Source: Megalonaias nervosa (taxonomy: Eukaryota > Mollusca > Bivalvia > Unionida > Unionidae). Taken from it: a stretch of DNA of 64,000 nucleotides. A program made the position numbers and the translations under genes. This document shows positions 24,085 through 36,939 of this stretch, one piece after another. Position 1 is the stretch's first letter; each line of letters begins with the position of its first letter. The stretch spans positions 1 to 64,000 of the forward strand of contig JAECUM010001702.1 in the NCBI GenBank assembly GCA_016617855.1. The letters run 5' to 3'. The notes under the pieces are model-generated. The model saw nothing but the letters and a program-made list of their open reading frames with translations, was not told where the DNA came from and searched no databases.

Positions 24085-24640
24085 ATGGATTTAGTTGCCC
24101 TAAAGGGCAAACAACCTATTGTGAAAGGATTGAAAGTATTGTACCCTTTCCCAATCCAGGGCAATCATCCTCTTGTGAAAGAATACAAATAATAGTACCC
24201 TTCCTCAGTCCAGGGCAGTCATCCACTTGTGAAGGGATAGAAGTATAGTACCCTTCCCCAATCCAGGGCAACCATCCTCTTGTGAAAGGATAGAAAGTTC
24301 AGTACCCTTCCCTAACCCAAAGCAATCATCCTCTTGTGAAAGAATAGAAAGTATAGTACCCTTCCCCAATCCAGGGCAATCATAATCTTGTGAAAGGATA
24401 TAAATAATAGTACCTTTCCCCAATCTAGGGCAATCATCCTCTGGTGAAAGGATATAAATAATTTTATCCTTCCTGGTCCATCGTAGTCACCCTCTTGTGA
24501 AAGGACAGAAAGGATAATACCTTTCCCAAATCCAGGGCAACCATCCTCTTGTGAAAGGAGAGAAAAAAAAGTACCTTTCCTCAATCCAGGACAACCATTT
24601 GCTTGTGAAAGGATAGAAAGAATAGCACAAATTTCCCCAT
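24085..24640. repeat. About 61-bp tandem repeat
   Basis: About nine copies containing CCTTTCCCCAATCCAGGGCA and CATCCTCTTGTGAAAGGATA. Open frames here are artefacts. Confidence 0.93.
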
Positions 24641-25267
24641 TTCAGGAAGTTAAGTACCTACAAATATGTTAAACTTCAATATATTGTTTTTAGATGTAAA
24701 CTTCTTGAGCAGTTTTATTGCATGCAAAAGTCCATTGTTGATTAGTTATGAACTGTTTTCGTACAGCATGAATAGATCCAATTTCTAAATCAATTCTCAT
24801 TACCATCTGCTTATCTTTTTATATATCACTGTCAGGAAAGCTGTTACCCAGGACCAGGTGAGAGAAAATACATTGTATCATATAAAACTGGTCTTAAATG
24901 GAGATAATGTGTAATAACTTTGAACTTAAATAATAAGAAAATATTACTTTGTTTAAATGTTGAAATTTCCTTTACTTAATAAAATCGATGTTTATTAAAT
25001 CTGATGTTTTAAACATTAGAACATAATAACTATACACATGAACCAGGGCAGCAATTTAAGCTGATTTTATTAGAAATATTAACATATATAAATTAGTAAG
25101 GGCTGGAAGTCAAGCAACATAAGGGCAAGTAATCAAGCAGCAAGCAAAAGCATGATATAATACCCAATATCTTTTTTTTTAACTGTATACTAAATGGTCA
25201 TTAACAATGATAAACAAGTATTTTATGGAGAAAAGAGGTATAAATAATACCCTTTTTATCCTGTCAG

Positions 25268-25391
25268 GAGCTTACTGGAATGGATACAGGTGGCTTGACC
25301 TTTTGAAAGAAGGCAAAGCTGTGTATGGAAACCTTGTCAAAATGAGGGGAGATGTTGTCCTTACAAATGCCTACATACTGGTCAAACCAAC
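25268..25391 (+). CDS. Exon: end of last laminin-G domain and start of stalk
   Basis: Exon of 124 bases, acceptor TATCCTGTCAG, donor GTAAGC, phase 1 in, phase 2 out. It encodes AYWNGYRWLDLLKEGKAVYG and then MRGDVVLTNAYILVKPT. The 'G..yNG...ldl' pattern is the last strand of LNS6 in neurexins, where the sequence then leaves the fold towards the membrane stalk. It splices directly to the exon at 23905. Confidence 0.9.
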
Positions 25392-25956
25392 GTAAGCAAT
25401 TTTGTGAATAATTTGTTTTGAATAAATTACCAGCAGAAGTGTTTTATAATCAAAGCAGTTGATGAAAAAGACTGAAAGATAAAAGGCATTACCAAACAAT
25501 ATGTACTTCTGCATGAATCATCATTCAGTATCTGAAACAGAATTGTATTACTTTTCACTTCATGTTATTGCAATATATTTTGTTTTAAAATTAAATAAAG
25601 TCAAATTACTTTTTTTTTTAAAAAGTCAATAACTGGAGCAAAACTGCAGTGCTATTGCAATATATCTTGTTTTGAAATGGTTAATTAAATTCAATTACAG
25701 GAGCTAAAGCACTACTATATTATTAAAGTCAAAATGTACACATCTGATCATCTTGTACATTTGCTTCTCTGAAAAGTATTAAGATAGAAGGAATGTTTTT
25801 TGTACAAACACGAAGGTCATGTTAGCTGAAATCTTTTAGTAAACAAGTGTTGTGTTTGATTTTTAAAAAAGTTAAATAAGAAGAAATTATTTTTAAAAGA
25901 TATTAAATGATCTGATTGCATGTACTTATTGATGAACAAAATTAAACTTCTTTCAG
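25392..25956 (+). other. Intron
   Basis: AT-rich; no feature recognised. Confidence 0.8.
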
Positions 25957-26645
25957 GCCATCACAACCACCACCAATTTTCATTCCTCCCAATGGTGAAG
26001 TGCCACCTAACATTGGCGGTGGAGGCATTATCAGTGGACCAGGCATTGGTGGCTCTGGCAGCAGTGGCGGTCCAGACATCTTTGGGTTAGTTGGTCCACC
26101 TGGGTCTGGTGGAATAGTTGGTGGTGCGACCGGGGTAGCTGGAGCAGGTGGTCCTGCTGCTCTTGCTTCAGTAGCGCTGGCTGGACCATCTTTACCTCCT
26201 CTTGCAATGGGATCTAGAGCCGGTGCTGTTGTTGGAGCGGTAATTGGAACATTAGCTTTCCTTACTAGCCTAATGTGGGCACTGTATGGATTGAAGCCTG
26301 GTGTTCCAAACATTTTCAGTCCTGGTGCAGGAAGTGCAGCAGGTGGAGTGACCTCAATTTCACCACCAAGAGCCACTAGCAACATTGCTGCAGTTCAGGC
26401 AGCAAGTGCTGGAGCTGGTGCAGGAGGTGGGAGTGGTGGAGCAGCTTCCAAGGTGACCGTGGTTAATGGATCTGCGACAGCCGGAAGTGGCACAGGTGTT
26501 GGTGCAGGTGGTGGAAGTTCAACATATACATCCTACTTCCAATCAACATCTACTGCAATCACAGCTGGAGGTGGTGGAGCAGGTGGATCAAGCTCAGCGA
26601 CAGCTGGTGGTGCAGGTTATGACACAGCCACTCTAAGGGCGACAG
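25957..26645 (+). CDS. Exon: Gly/Pro-rich stalk, transmembrane helix, start of cytoplasmic region
   Basis: Exon of 689 bases, acceptor AACTTCTTTCAG, phase 2 in, phase 1 out at donor GTACGT. It begins with a proline-rich juncture (PSQPPPIFIPPNGEVPPN), then a long Gly/Ala/Pro stalk. From about 26219 to 26284 one hydrophobic helix follows a basic-looking lead: AGAVVGAVIGTLAFLTSLMW, then ALYGLKPG. The order (stalk, single helix, short positively charged follow-up) is that of neurexin-type type-I receptors. The cytoplasmic part is Gly/Ser/Thr/Ala-rich and low complexity, with YDTATLRATG just before the donor. A longer form ending at 26741 is listed separately. The opposite-strand open frame is a shadow of the GC-rich repeats. 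Confidence 0.9.
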
Positions 26646-26741
26646 GTACGTTTTCGAACAAAGGGACAGCAATTGGGACCCCCAAAGCGAACCGAGCTCA
26701 TCTGGGATCTACATCCTCAGCAGTATCAGGGTATTCAGCAG
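26646..26741 (+). CDS. Possible exon extension (alternative donor)
   Basis: The open frame continues past the first donor with FSNKGTAIGTPKANRAHLGS and TSSAVSGYSAG up to a second GT at 26742, also in phase 1. Use of this donor would add 32 residues (TGTFSNK...) and join in frame to the exon at 33882. The composition looks protein-like (Asn/Lys/Arg/Thr mixed with Ser/Gly), unlike the introns around it. Beyond 26741 the frame runs to a stop at 26840-26842, which would truncate the protein, so that readthrough is less likely. Confidence 0.5.
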
Positions 26742-26915
26742 GTTTGTTCCACGCACAGGTCCATGTCACCCCACCTTCCTTTCCTTGTTTGTTCCAAGCT
26801 TTGGGATTTGTTTTCTTTGTATCTTTTATCTTACCTAAATAAGTAATCTCATTCTTTCAATTTATGAAGAAAAAACAAGCTATAGTTTCAGAGATTCAGT
26901 TTCTTCCATTTCAGT

Positions 26916-27560
26916 TTTTGCTCACCTGGCAGTAAGCTAAGTGAGCTTATGGTATGGCCTTGCAACTATAAATGCATCATTTTTCCCTCAATTAAGAGCT
27001 GCTCCTAACCATTCTGGAATCCATATCTATGACTCAGTTTCATTGAAACTTGGAAAGTGGGTTTATTTCATGAAAATCATGGAGGAGTTAAGTAATGAGT
27101 GAGATCTATGCACAATAATGAGATAGCCTTTCATCTGATTGTTTAACCTTGTTTCAATCTGGAGGCCTTATTTATGGTCAAGGTTTGATCAAGCTTAGAA
27201 AATATATTGGTATAATTAAGGTCTTGAACACATTCAGTAATGAGAAAGCTTCACACATACAAATTAAACGATCTGATTGACTAAATTTGTTATCACACTG
27301 CAGATCACATTTTAAATCTAATTTTGATATAACATGCAAAATACATTTATACCATTAAGATCTCAGATGAATTTGCCAATGAGCAATGCATACTAATTAT
27401 GGGATCTAATTGGCCTGAAATTGTAAACCATCTGGAAGCCATGATAACCAATCTTTGGGGTTTTATAATTGTGATCTTGGAAGATTCAGTAACAAGCAAG
27501 TTCCAAGCATGTGAATGAAGTAGTCTTGCATTAGATGGCTGACCTTGCTACCACAGTGGA
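26916..27560. repeat. Degenerate dispersed molluscan-type repeat
   Basis: It starts with TTTTGCTCACCTGGCAG, a short spacer, and AAGTGAGCTTATGGTATGGC, an inverted pair I associate with widespread molluscan non-coding repeats. The following 600 bases contain diverged ~170-bp sub-repeats (TGATTG...ACCTTG...ATCACACTG; CAGTAATGAG...CAAG). The assignment is from memory. Confidence 0.45.
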
Positions 27561-27589
27561 AGCAGAAAAGTTGTTTGTGGTAATATATC

Positions 27590-27702
27590 ATTGAAAGCAA
27601 TTTATCATCAGGTCTATTATGGATTACAGGCTTTGTGTTGAGAAAAGCAATTTATCATCAGGTCTATTATGGATCACAGGCTTTGTGTTGAGAAGAGCAA
27701 TT
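27590..27702. repeat. Tandem duplication, about 52 bp
   Basis: A block with AAAGCAATTTATCATCAGGT and CTATTATGGAT(T/C)ACAGGCTTTG occurs twice. Confidence 0.9.
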
Positions 27703-28334
27703 TCCCTCATGGGATAAAATTTAAACTGGAAAATGGAATAGAATACAGGATAGAGAAATGTCAGTACAAGTTATATGAATCAGCAATGAACTACATCTTA
27801 GGAATTGAATAGCCAGTAGGCTTACAAAGATAAAATAGAAGAATACTTGAACAACCTAACTTTTTATTTATAGTATTAGGAATGAATGTGCTTCATGCTT
27901 TAAAATGGTAATGCTATAAGAAAATGTCTTCAACATTAATTGCATGTATAGTCATTATTTTATGGCATTATTGTACGTCATTATTTTATGGCATTATTTT
28001 ATGGCTATAATCACAGTTATTAGCCACACATTAGTTTAGATTTATATTTGGTAATTTTGGCAGTTAATAAAATAAAAAGGCCCATAATCCAGTATGCTTG
28101 TCCCCTGAACTATTTCAAATGTAATTACTATGATAACCAAACTATACCGATCCCCCAATTTTGCAAAGGCTGATCTGAGAATTTATCTGATCATAAAACA
28201 TAATTAAAAACAAACAACTATGAAACAAATTCCAGGTTTTCTTAATGTTGTGACGAGACTGCATTTCATTTCATTGAAAGGTATATTAGCGATCATGCTG
28301 ATTTATTTCCCCAAATTTTCTTTGAAACCTACAA

Positions 28335-29745
28335 GATGTAGCCTAAAGAACATGATTCAGTAATGACTGTCTTTTTGTGCTGTTTAGTAATCATGATCAG
28401 GTTACATTTTACAGCATGATTCAACAATGGCTGTTTTTTGTTGTTTGGTAATGATAGGTCACATTTATAGTATGATTCAACAATAGATGTCTTTTCTTGT
28501 TGTTTGATAATCATGGTCAGATGGATGTCTTTTCTTGTTGTTTGATAATCAGGGTCAGATCACATTTACTGCATGAGTCAACAATGGATGTCTTTTCTTG
28601 TTGTTTGATAATCATGGTCAGATTGTATTTACAGCATGAGTCAACAATGGATGTCTTTTCTTGTTGTTTGATAATCATGGTCCGATGGATGTCTTTTCTT
28701 GTTGTTTGATAATCATGGTCAGATCGCATTTACAGCATGAGTCAACAATGAATGTCTTTTCTTGTTGTTTGATAATCATGGTCAGATCGCATTTACAGCA
28801 TGAGTCAACAATGGATGTCTTGTTTGATAATCATGGTCAGATTGCATTTACAGCATGAGTCAACAATGGATGTCTTTTCTTGTTGTTTGATAATCATGGT
28901 CAGATGGATGTCTTTTCTTGTTGTTTGATAATCATGGTCAGATCGCATTTACAGCATGAGTCAACAATGGATGTCTTTTCTTGTTGTTTGATAATCATGG
29001 TCAGATCGCATTTACAGCATGAGTCAACAATGGATGTCTTTTCTTGTTTGATAATCATGGTCAGATCGCATTTACAGCATGAGTCAACAATGGATGTCTT
29101 TTCTTGTTCTTTGATAATCATGGTCAGATGGATGTCTTTTCTTGTTGTTTGATAATCATGGTCAGATCGCATTTACAACATGAGTCGACAATGGATGTCT
29201 TTTCTTGTTTGATAATCATGGTCAGATGGCATTTACAACATGAGTCAACAATGGATGTCTTTTCTTGTTGTTTGATAATCATGGTCAGATGGCATTTACA
29301 ACATGAGTCAACAATGGATGTCTTTTCTAGTTTGATAATCATGGTCAGATGGCATTTACAACATGAGTCAACAATGGATGTCTTTTCTTGTTGTTTGATA
29401 ATCATGGTCAGATCACATTTACAACATGAGTCAACAGTGGATGTCTTTTCTTGTTGTTTGATAATCATGGTCAGATGGCATTTACAACATGAGTCAACAA
29501 TGGATGTCTTTTCTTGTTTGATAATCATGGTCAGATCGCATTTACAACATGAGTCAACAATGGATGTCTTTTCTTGTTGTTTGATAATCATGGTCAGATG
29601 GCATTTACAACATGAGTCAACAATGGATGTCTTTTCTTGTTGTTTGATAATCATGGTCAGATCGCATTTACAACATGAGTCAACAATGGATGTCTTTTCT
29701 TGTTGTTTGATAATCATGGTCAGATGGCATTTACAACAAGCCACA
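28335..29745. repeat. 63-bp minisatellite (21 codons), open on both strands
   Basis: About 22 copies of a 63-bp unit with GGATGTCTTTTCTTGTTGTT, TGATAATCATGGTCAGAT and ACATGAGTCAACAAT. Some copies lack 3 bases (TGT) or are fused to a short 31-bp form. Since 63 and 3 are multiples of three and the unit lacks stops in one frame of each strand, open frames of 214 and 206 codons appear on opposite strands. They encode the same 21-residue block again and again; I take them as artefacts. Confidence 0.95.
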
Positions 29746-30404
29746 TGATGCTGAAGAAATTGTATAGTGTGTATGTCTATTATTTTTATAGCAATACTGA
29801 CTACCAGGTAGATTGTTTCTTAAAGTATGGAGGCAAGCAACCTATTGATAATTTTTGGTAAATGGATGGGGGCAAATGAGTTTTGAAATATCTTACTCCA
29901 GTGAACCAATCCAATTTTATCTTAGCATGAAACTAGACACATCCATATTCTTTTAAGGCCTAATTGATAATATGACAACTAAGTGGACTGAATATTAGTT
30001 TCCACTGCACAGCTTCACATTGTGTATGAATTTGCTTTCACTAGCTTAAATTTTTCAATCGTTGAGGTGAGTACTATCAGGACAACTTGGGGCTTTTGTT
30101 GTTTGTCTGTTCTCTTTTCTCTTTAAGTTGGAAAAAATCTTTAGCAACATAATCACTCTTGCTTTAAGCTTTAATTTTTATTTTCTGTATAATTGGATTG
30201 AAGTCGAGATCTGCTTTCAACAGGTAGTTGAGACAGCCAATGATAAGGTTCATGTTCTGCTGACCTTTCGAATCCCATTCGACTTCAATTTTAGAAATCT
30301 ATGCATTTGCATTTCATGTTAGGGAGAGTGATTATTGGAATCAGTACTTTCTAAATAGAGGTTTTCACTTTCATAAATGTGAAACTTTTAATTTTATTGA
30401 AAGG

Positions 30405-30672
30405 TATAGAGAACATGGCCTTATATTAATGTCCATAATATTGGCCTTATATTAATGTCCATAATATTGGCATTATGCTAATGTCCATAATATTGGCCTT
30501 ATATTAATGTCCATAATATTGGCCTTATATTAATGTCCATAATATTGGCCTTATATTAATGTCCATAATATCGGCCTTATGTTAATGTCCATAATATTGG
30601 CCTAATATTAATGTCCATAATATTGGCCTTATATTAATGTCCATAATATTGGCCTTATATTAATGTCCATAA
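30405..30672. repeat. 26-bp tandem repeat
   Basis: Ten near-identical copies containing TTATATTAATGTCCATAATA and TTGGCC. Confidence 0.95.
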
Positions 30673-31489
30673 GATCTTTGTTGTGTCAGAGATCTTGATT
30701 TTAATCCAGTTGGTTTTTCTTCAGACTTTTTCATCATATTTTAATATAATATAAAATTCACTTTTTACACTATAGACTGCGAACTAGATGTTGGCATTAC
30801 TATATTTGTTATCAGAAGATCATTGAGACTTTTTATAAATGTTAAAAGAAGTTAGACTTGACCAAACTTTAGAGGGTACCAGATATTTTTATGTATTCTA
30901 CTAGTTTTTGTTACTGAAGTCACCCATGAAAAATTTTTAATGTAAGGAGTTAGATTGTAACATTTATATATCTGTTTTGAGGATAAATATTAGAAAATTC
31001 TGAAACCTCATTTGCTTTCCACAGTATTTCAACTTTTCTTTTTCTTCTGGTTTTATGCAATCCAAATACTATGAGTGCATGCAGCTGACTAACAAACACT
31101 GTCCATTAATTCACTTCCTATCTAATACATGGACACAAGACCTGCGTGAACATCCTTCAGTATTTATTATTTAGATTAGCAAGGTTTTGCTCAAAAATGG
31201 AAAGGTACGTCTTGAATTCCCAGACTGAGTCTTTCGGCCACCAATGATGTTGATTGTCTGTTTTAATATGCATTATGACATGTGAGAAATGATTCTTGTC
31301 TGTACAATAATTGTGAAATAATGAAATGATTCTAGTTTGATATCAGTTATGAAAGCCTTGTTTCCTTATATGGGCATATAACATTCTGAAATTCAGATTA
31401 CAATCCAAAATTTTGGACTATAATTAAATTCTTCATTGAAGTGTGAATAAATCTTTGCCAAAGAATATCACTTTGAGCATGATTCCATG

Positions 31490-32110
31490 CATAAAATGTG
31501 TACATGAGTAGTAACACACCTACTCATAACCTAAGAAAACATGTACATGAGTAGTAACACACCTACTCGTAACCTAAGAAAACATGTACATGAGTAGTAA
31601 CACACCTATTCATAACTTAAGAAAACATGTACATGAGTAGTAACATGCCTACTCATAACCAAAGAAAACATGTACATGAGTAGTAACACACCTACTCATA
31701 ACCAAAGAAAACATGTACTTGAGTAGTAACATACCTACTCATAACCTAAGAAAACATGTACAAGAGCTCATAATACACCTGTACCTCATCTAAAACATGT
31801 ACATGAGTAGTAACACATATATACATAATCTAAGAAAATGTGTACATGACTTTATAACACACCTGTACAGAATCAAAAATGTGTACAAGAGTTAATAACA
31901 TGTGTATACACAATTTAAATGTGTACATGAGTAATAACATGTGTATACACAATTTAAATGTGTACATGAGTAATAACACACCTATACATATTATAAGAAA
32001 ACATGTACAAGAGTTCATAACTCGCCAGTACATAATCTAAAGGAATGTGTACAGGAGTTAATAACACATCTATACATAATTTAAGAAAACAGGTACACAA
32101 GTTCATAACA
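31490..32110. repeat. About 43-bp tandem repeat
   Basis: About 13 copies with AAGAAAACATGTACATGAGT and AGTAACACACCTACTCATAA. Copies are near-identical at the left and diverged at the right end. Confidence 0.93.
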
Positions 32111-32364
32111 TTTGGAACAATATCAAAATCTTTAAAATTTTGCTCTTTTACAATATTAAAGCAAGTCATTTTCAGAAGATGGGGTTGACATCCACCAATG
32201 AAGTCATCCTAGATGTATGTTGTAGCTTGAACAAGTTAGAATAGTGAACAGCTACATTTGTTGTTTGCTTTACTGCTTAATATGTAGAATCATAAGTATA
32301 GATGAAAATGGCAAAATTACGATTCATGTGCACTTTAAAGCATAGCCAGCTGTATTAATAGATG

Positions 32365-33250
32365 CAGATGCTACAAGATGTACTCTGTATACTTGATTCA
32401 TATGCTACAAGATGTACTCTGTATACTTGATTCATATGCTACAAGATGTACTCTGTATACTTGATTCATATGCTACAAGATGTACAGTGTATACTTGATT
32501 CATATGCTACAAGATGTACTCTGTACACTTGATTTATATGTTACAAGATATACATGGCATACTTGTTTCATATTCTCCATGTACATTGTATACTTGAGTC
32601 ATATGATGCTACATTTGATTCATATAATGCTACATGTACATTGTATATTTGATTCATATAATACTACATGTACATTGTATACTTGATTCATATAATGCTG
32701 TGTGCATTGTATACTTGATTCATATGATACTGAGTACATTGTATGCTTGATTCATATGATGCTACATGTACATTGTATACTTTATTTTTATGGTACTGTG
32801 TACACTATACTTGATTCATATAATGCTGTGTGCATTGTATACTTGATTCATATGATGCTACATGTACATTGCTTGATTCATATGATGTTGCGTACATTGT
32901 ATACTTGATTCATATGATGCTAAATGTATATTGTATACTTGATTCATATGATGCTTCATGTATGTTGTATACTTGATTCATATGATGCAACATGCACATT
33001 GTATACTTGATTCATACGATGCTACATGTACATTGTATACTTGATTCATATAATGCTACATGTACATTGTATATTTGATTCATATGATGCTACATGTATA
33101 TTGTATACTTGATTCATATGATATGCTGTACATTGTATACTTGATTTATATGATGCTGCATGTACATTGTATGCTTGATTCATATGCTACATATATATAT
33201 ATTGTATACTTGATTCATATGATGCAGTGTACATTGTATCCTAAGTCATA
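32365..33250. repeat. About 34-bp tandem repeat
   Basis: About 25 copies with TGTATACTTGATTCATATGA and TGCTACATGTACAT. Length variants occur, so frames are not kept. Confidence 0.94.
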
Positions 33251-33881
33251 TGCTTCAGTTCTCAGTTCATCAAGTAACACAGATATCATAATGTTGCTGT
33301 TTTCAGCTTGTCCATTTAACTGAGTTACATAGTTATACAAGTACATCTGTATGTTGCTATTTTCAACTAGTCGATGTAACTGAGTTGCATATTTCTACAA
33401 GTACATCATTATGTTATTTATAGAGTAGCAAAATTTCTCCCTGTCTATTTTTGGACTCTTTTAAGTTTTCGTTAAATTGTTTTCCCTTGGATAATTTGTA
33501 GTAAGTTTGAGAATGTCACTATATTGGAATGCCCACTTGTTGATGTTTAACCCTTAGTGTTGTGGCTGTTGTCATCATCATCAGTGGCATCATTTTGTCC
33601 TGAAAATGAAACATTTATATTTAGGTTAGTTTCTTTGACACACTTACATGTACAGTAAGGAGATCTGAAATAGAAATTATTCTTGCAGAGCATTGCTCTA
33701 CCTATCCAACATAAAAACGCTTGCATGATTTGGTATAGTGAAGTCACCTTTTATGTTTTCTGGCAATTTCAGTTAATACTATTTGGACTGTTATTTTCTT
33801 TCTCAAGATTTTTATTTTTCAGTTTGAATGAAATATTTCAGTCTTGTACAAATGATAACATTTATGAATGGCAAACAACAG

Positions 33882-34129
33882 GTTATTCCAGTGGTGCAGA
33901 TGCAGGAATTGTTGGCAGTGGGGGTGGTGGTGGCATGAGCAGCTCCGCATATACATATGATAGGAATTACATGACATCTACATCTTCAGCCAGCGGTGGT
34001 GGTGGTGGGTTGGATATACCAGATTACGATCTGCCAGTCAGCGGTGGAGGAACATTGTCATCAAACTTCAAGAGCAGTACCAGCAAAGCTTACTCCACAT
34101 CAACACTGGCATCAAATTACAACTATCAG
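33882..34129 (+). CDS. Exon: cytoplasmic Gly/Ser/Tyr-rich segment
   Basis: Exon of 248 bases, acceptor AACAACAG, donor GTAGGA, phase 1 in, phase 0 out. It encodes GYSSGADAGIVGSGGGGGMS, then YDRNYMTSTSSASGGGGG, LDIPDYDLPVSGGGTLSSNF and finally STSTLASNYNYQ. Low complexity with spaced tyrosines; no known domain. It continues the Gly/Ser character of the preceding transmembrane exon, which supports the join. The polypyrimidine tract is poor, so the exact start is a little less certain, but it is the only in-phase AG that gives this frame. Confidence 0.82.
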
Positions 34130-34429
34130 GTAGGATTTTGCAATTTCTTTATTTGCTTGTCATTTGTTGTGTACTATGTACAGTGCTGAATTGTAGCCAG
34201 TGTCTGAGAAATGGGTAATATTCTGTGATTTGTTCCTTAAAAATGCACCACAACCCAATTATTTTGAAAGTTATATGTTTTAATCTACTAGATCTTTAAA
34301 AATTTACAAACTATCAATATATTTCTTTAAATTTTACTGGGTTTTCCTTGATGTTTTAATTGTAAAGGTATAACTTTAATGTGTCTCCTCTAATGCACAC
34401 ATTTCCAAAAGTATAAACTATTCTGGGGA

Positions 34430-35610
34430 CCCAGTATCATGACTTCTGTAACTCGAGGCACAGAAACATGACTACCAGTATTTTGTGACTGGTAATGCAA
34501 TATCATGGCTATTGAGTGTTTGGGGACACAATATTATGACTATTATGTGACAGGGGACACATTACCATGACTATTCTAAGATTGAGGACAAGTGCCATGA
34601 CTATTGTGATAGGTGACATGTGTCATGACTATCATGTGACTGGGGACAGTATCATGACTATTATATGACTGGGGACACTGTATCATGACTATTATGTGAA
34701 TGGGGACACAGTACCATGACTTATGTGACTGGGGAACACATTATCATGATTATTATTTGACTGGTTACTCATTACCATGACTATTATGTGACTGGCAACA
34801 TAGTGTCATGACTTGTGTGACTGCAGATGCAGTATCATGACTATTATTTGACTGGGGATTCATTACCATGCCTATTATGTGAATGGGGACACAGTACCTT
34901 GACTATTATGTGAGTCTGGACACATTATCATGACTATTATATGAAATGGGACTCAGTACCATGACTAGTATGTGACTGGGGACTCATTACCATGACAGGG
35001 ACAGAGTACCGTGACTATTATTTGACTGGGGACATATCATGACTTTTATATGACCTCAGATGCAGTATCATAACTATTATGTGACTGGGGATGCAGTATT
35101 GTGACCATTATGTGACTGGGGACTCATTACCATGACTGGGAAACAGTACCATGACTATTATGTGACTGGGGACACATTATCATGACTATTATATGACTTC
35201 AGATGCAGTATCATAACTATTATGGGAATGTGGACTCAGTGTCATGACTATTATGTGACTGGGGACACAGTGCCATGGCTATTTTGTGACTTGAGACACA
35301 GTATCATGACTATTATGTGACTTGGGACAAAGTGTCCCAAGTCACAAAATAGTCATGATACTCTATATTATGTGATTTGGGGCACAATATCATGATTATT
35401 ATATGACTGGAAACACAGTTATTATGTAACTGGGAACACAGTTATGTAACTGGGAATACATTATCATAACTTATGTGACTGGGAACACAGTATCATGACT
35501 ATTAAGTGACTGGGGACACAGTGCCATGACTATTATGTGACTTGAGATAGGGTGTCATGATTATTATGTACCTGGGGACACAGTATCATGATTATTGTAC
35601 ATCTGGTACT
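34430..35610. repeat. About 31-bp tandem repeat with one inverted unit
   Basis: About 37 diverged copies with ATCATGACTATTATGTGACT and GGGGACACAGT. At 35300-35362 one unit is present in opposite orientation next to its neighbour and forms a 30-bp palindrome. Confidence 0.93.
35300..35362. repeat. Near-perfect inverted repeat (30-bp arms, 3-bp loop)
   Basis: The left arm runs from AGTATCATGACTATTATGTG to GGGACA, and the right arm from TGTCCCAAGTC to CATGATACT, with AAG between and one mismatch. It could form a hairpin in RNA or a cruciform in DNA. Confidence 0.9.
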
Positions 35611-35629
35611 TTTATGATGATTTTAATAC

Positions 35630-35980
35630 AGAACCACATGAAAATGTGATACTTTGGGCAAATGGAATCCACATTAGTTAAAGAAAATGTGATACTTTGA
35701 GCAATTGGAATCCACATTAGTTAAAGAAAATGTGATACTTTGGGCAAATGGAATCCACATCAGTTAAAGAAAATATGATACTTTGGGCAACTGGAATCCA
35801 CATTAGTTAAAGAAAATGTGATACTTTGGGCAAGTGGAATCTACATCAAATAAAGAAAATGTGATACTTTGGGCAAATGGAATCCACATCAGTTTAAGAA
35901 AATGTGATGCTTCGGGCAAGTGGAATCCACATCAAAATAAAGAAAATGTGATACTTTGGGCAAATGGAATCCACATAAGA
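35630..35980. repeat. About 43-bp tandem repeat
   Basis: Eight copies with AAAGAAAATGTGATACTTTG and GGCAAATGGAATCCACAT. Confidence 0.95.
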
Positions 35981-36259
35981 AAAAAGAGAAATCCATTTTT
36001 TTCTCAGATAATGGTTCACAATCACTATAGCTTTAAGCTTTTTATTCAGAAAGCAATTTGTTTATATAAAGAATGTCTGTTGTATTTATTCATTGAATAA
36101 CACCTATGCTTAATAAACTTAGAATGAACTGATGATGTTGGTGTTTGGGAGGAATATACTAAGGCTGTAATCAGTCCTATAGAGCTTCAATTACATAACT
36201 GTGTAAACATCTATTGCTTATTTCACTCCAACAAGTAGTGCAAGCATTCATAACAAGCA

Positions 36260-36260
36260 G

Positions 36261-36325
<65 letters not shown>
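36260..36325. repeat. (AT)n(AG)n microsatellite
   Basis: A short AT run followed by about 25 AG dinucleotides. Confidence 0.97.
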
Positions 36326-36329
<4 letters not shown>

Positions 36330-36939
36330 TCTACATGACACTTAGGTAATTCTTTATGTTGCTATGCTATACAATGTGATTATGTATCTTTTGCTACCTT
36401 GATTTTAATTTGTTTTTATGTTGGTTTCTTTAGTTGGCTAGATGTATATAATTGCTATTTACGTCTAAAAATGTTTTAGATGGCTCAGATACTATGGTTT
36501 CATTATTTTTTCGTGGGTATCAGTTATTTTAGTTTGGTATAAAAATACACTTTTTGGGTGCTTAATTTCATGGATCACCTCCTTCAAACAATGCATAATA
36601 TGAGCTGTTTTCTTTTTTTGGCTTAACCTCTACAAACATCTCAAATAAATACACAATAAAATAAAATATGCCGGCAAGAAAGGGTTTTCACTTGAATGGT
36701 TAAAACAATACTAATATCATTATAAGCACAAACCAAACACCTCTCAGGATCTGTACCATGTAGTGTGTTTTCTTCTGAGTGTGCAGAATTGATAGGCGTC
36801 TACACGGGCAAGAACATTTATCAAGTAGTTGTTCATGCACGTGCATTTGATATTTTGCTTAAACTGCTATTGATAAAGTTGCATCATCAGTACATTCCAA
36901 CTCTCCTGGTATGAATACAGTGAGTGAGTGATTTTGATT

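Larger units (their letters stand above)
29746..33881 (+). other. Intron with several minisatellites
   Basis: This is the remaining part of the intron between the transmembrane exon and the exon at 33882. Besides the repeats listed separately I see no coding block. The short open frame at 33683 runs into the true exon but its first part is intronic. Confidence 0.7.

Noticed and set aside
24836..24857. Possible 22-base microexon between GTCAG and GTGAGA
   Set aside because: Including it shifts the frame and gives a stop in exon 25268. Direct joining of 24003 to 25268 gives a perfect laminin-G end.
25942..26385. 147-codon minus-strand open frame rich in Pro/Ala
   Set aside because: Shadow of the Gly/Pro-rich stalk exon on the plus strand.
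29104..29748. 214-codon plus-strand and 206-codon minus-strand open frames
   Set aside because: Both are products of the 63-bp repeat, which has a length divisible by three and no stop in one frame per strand.
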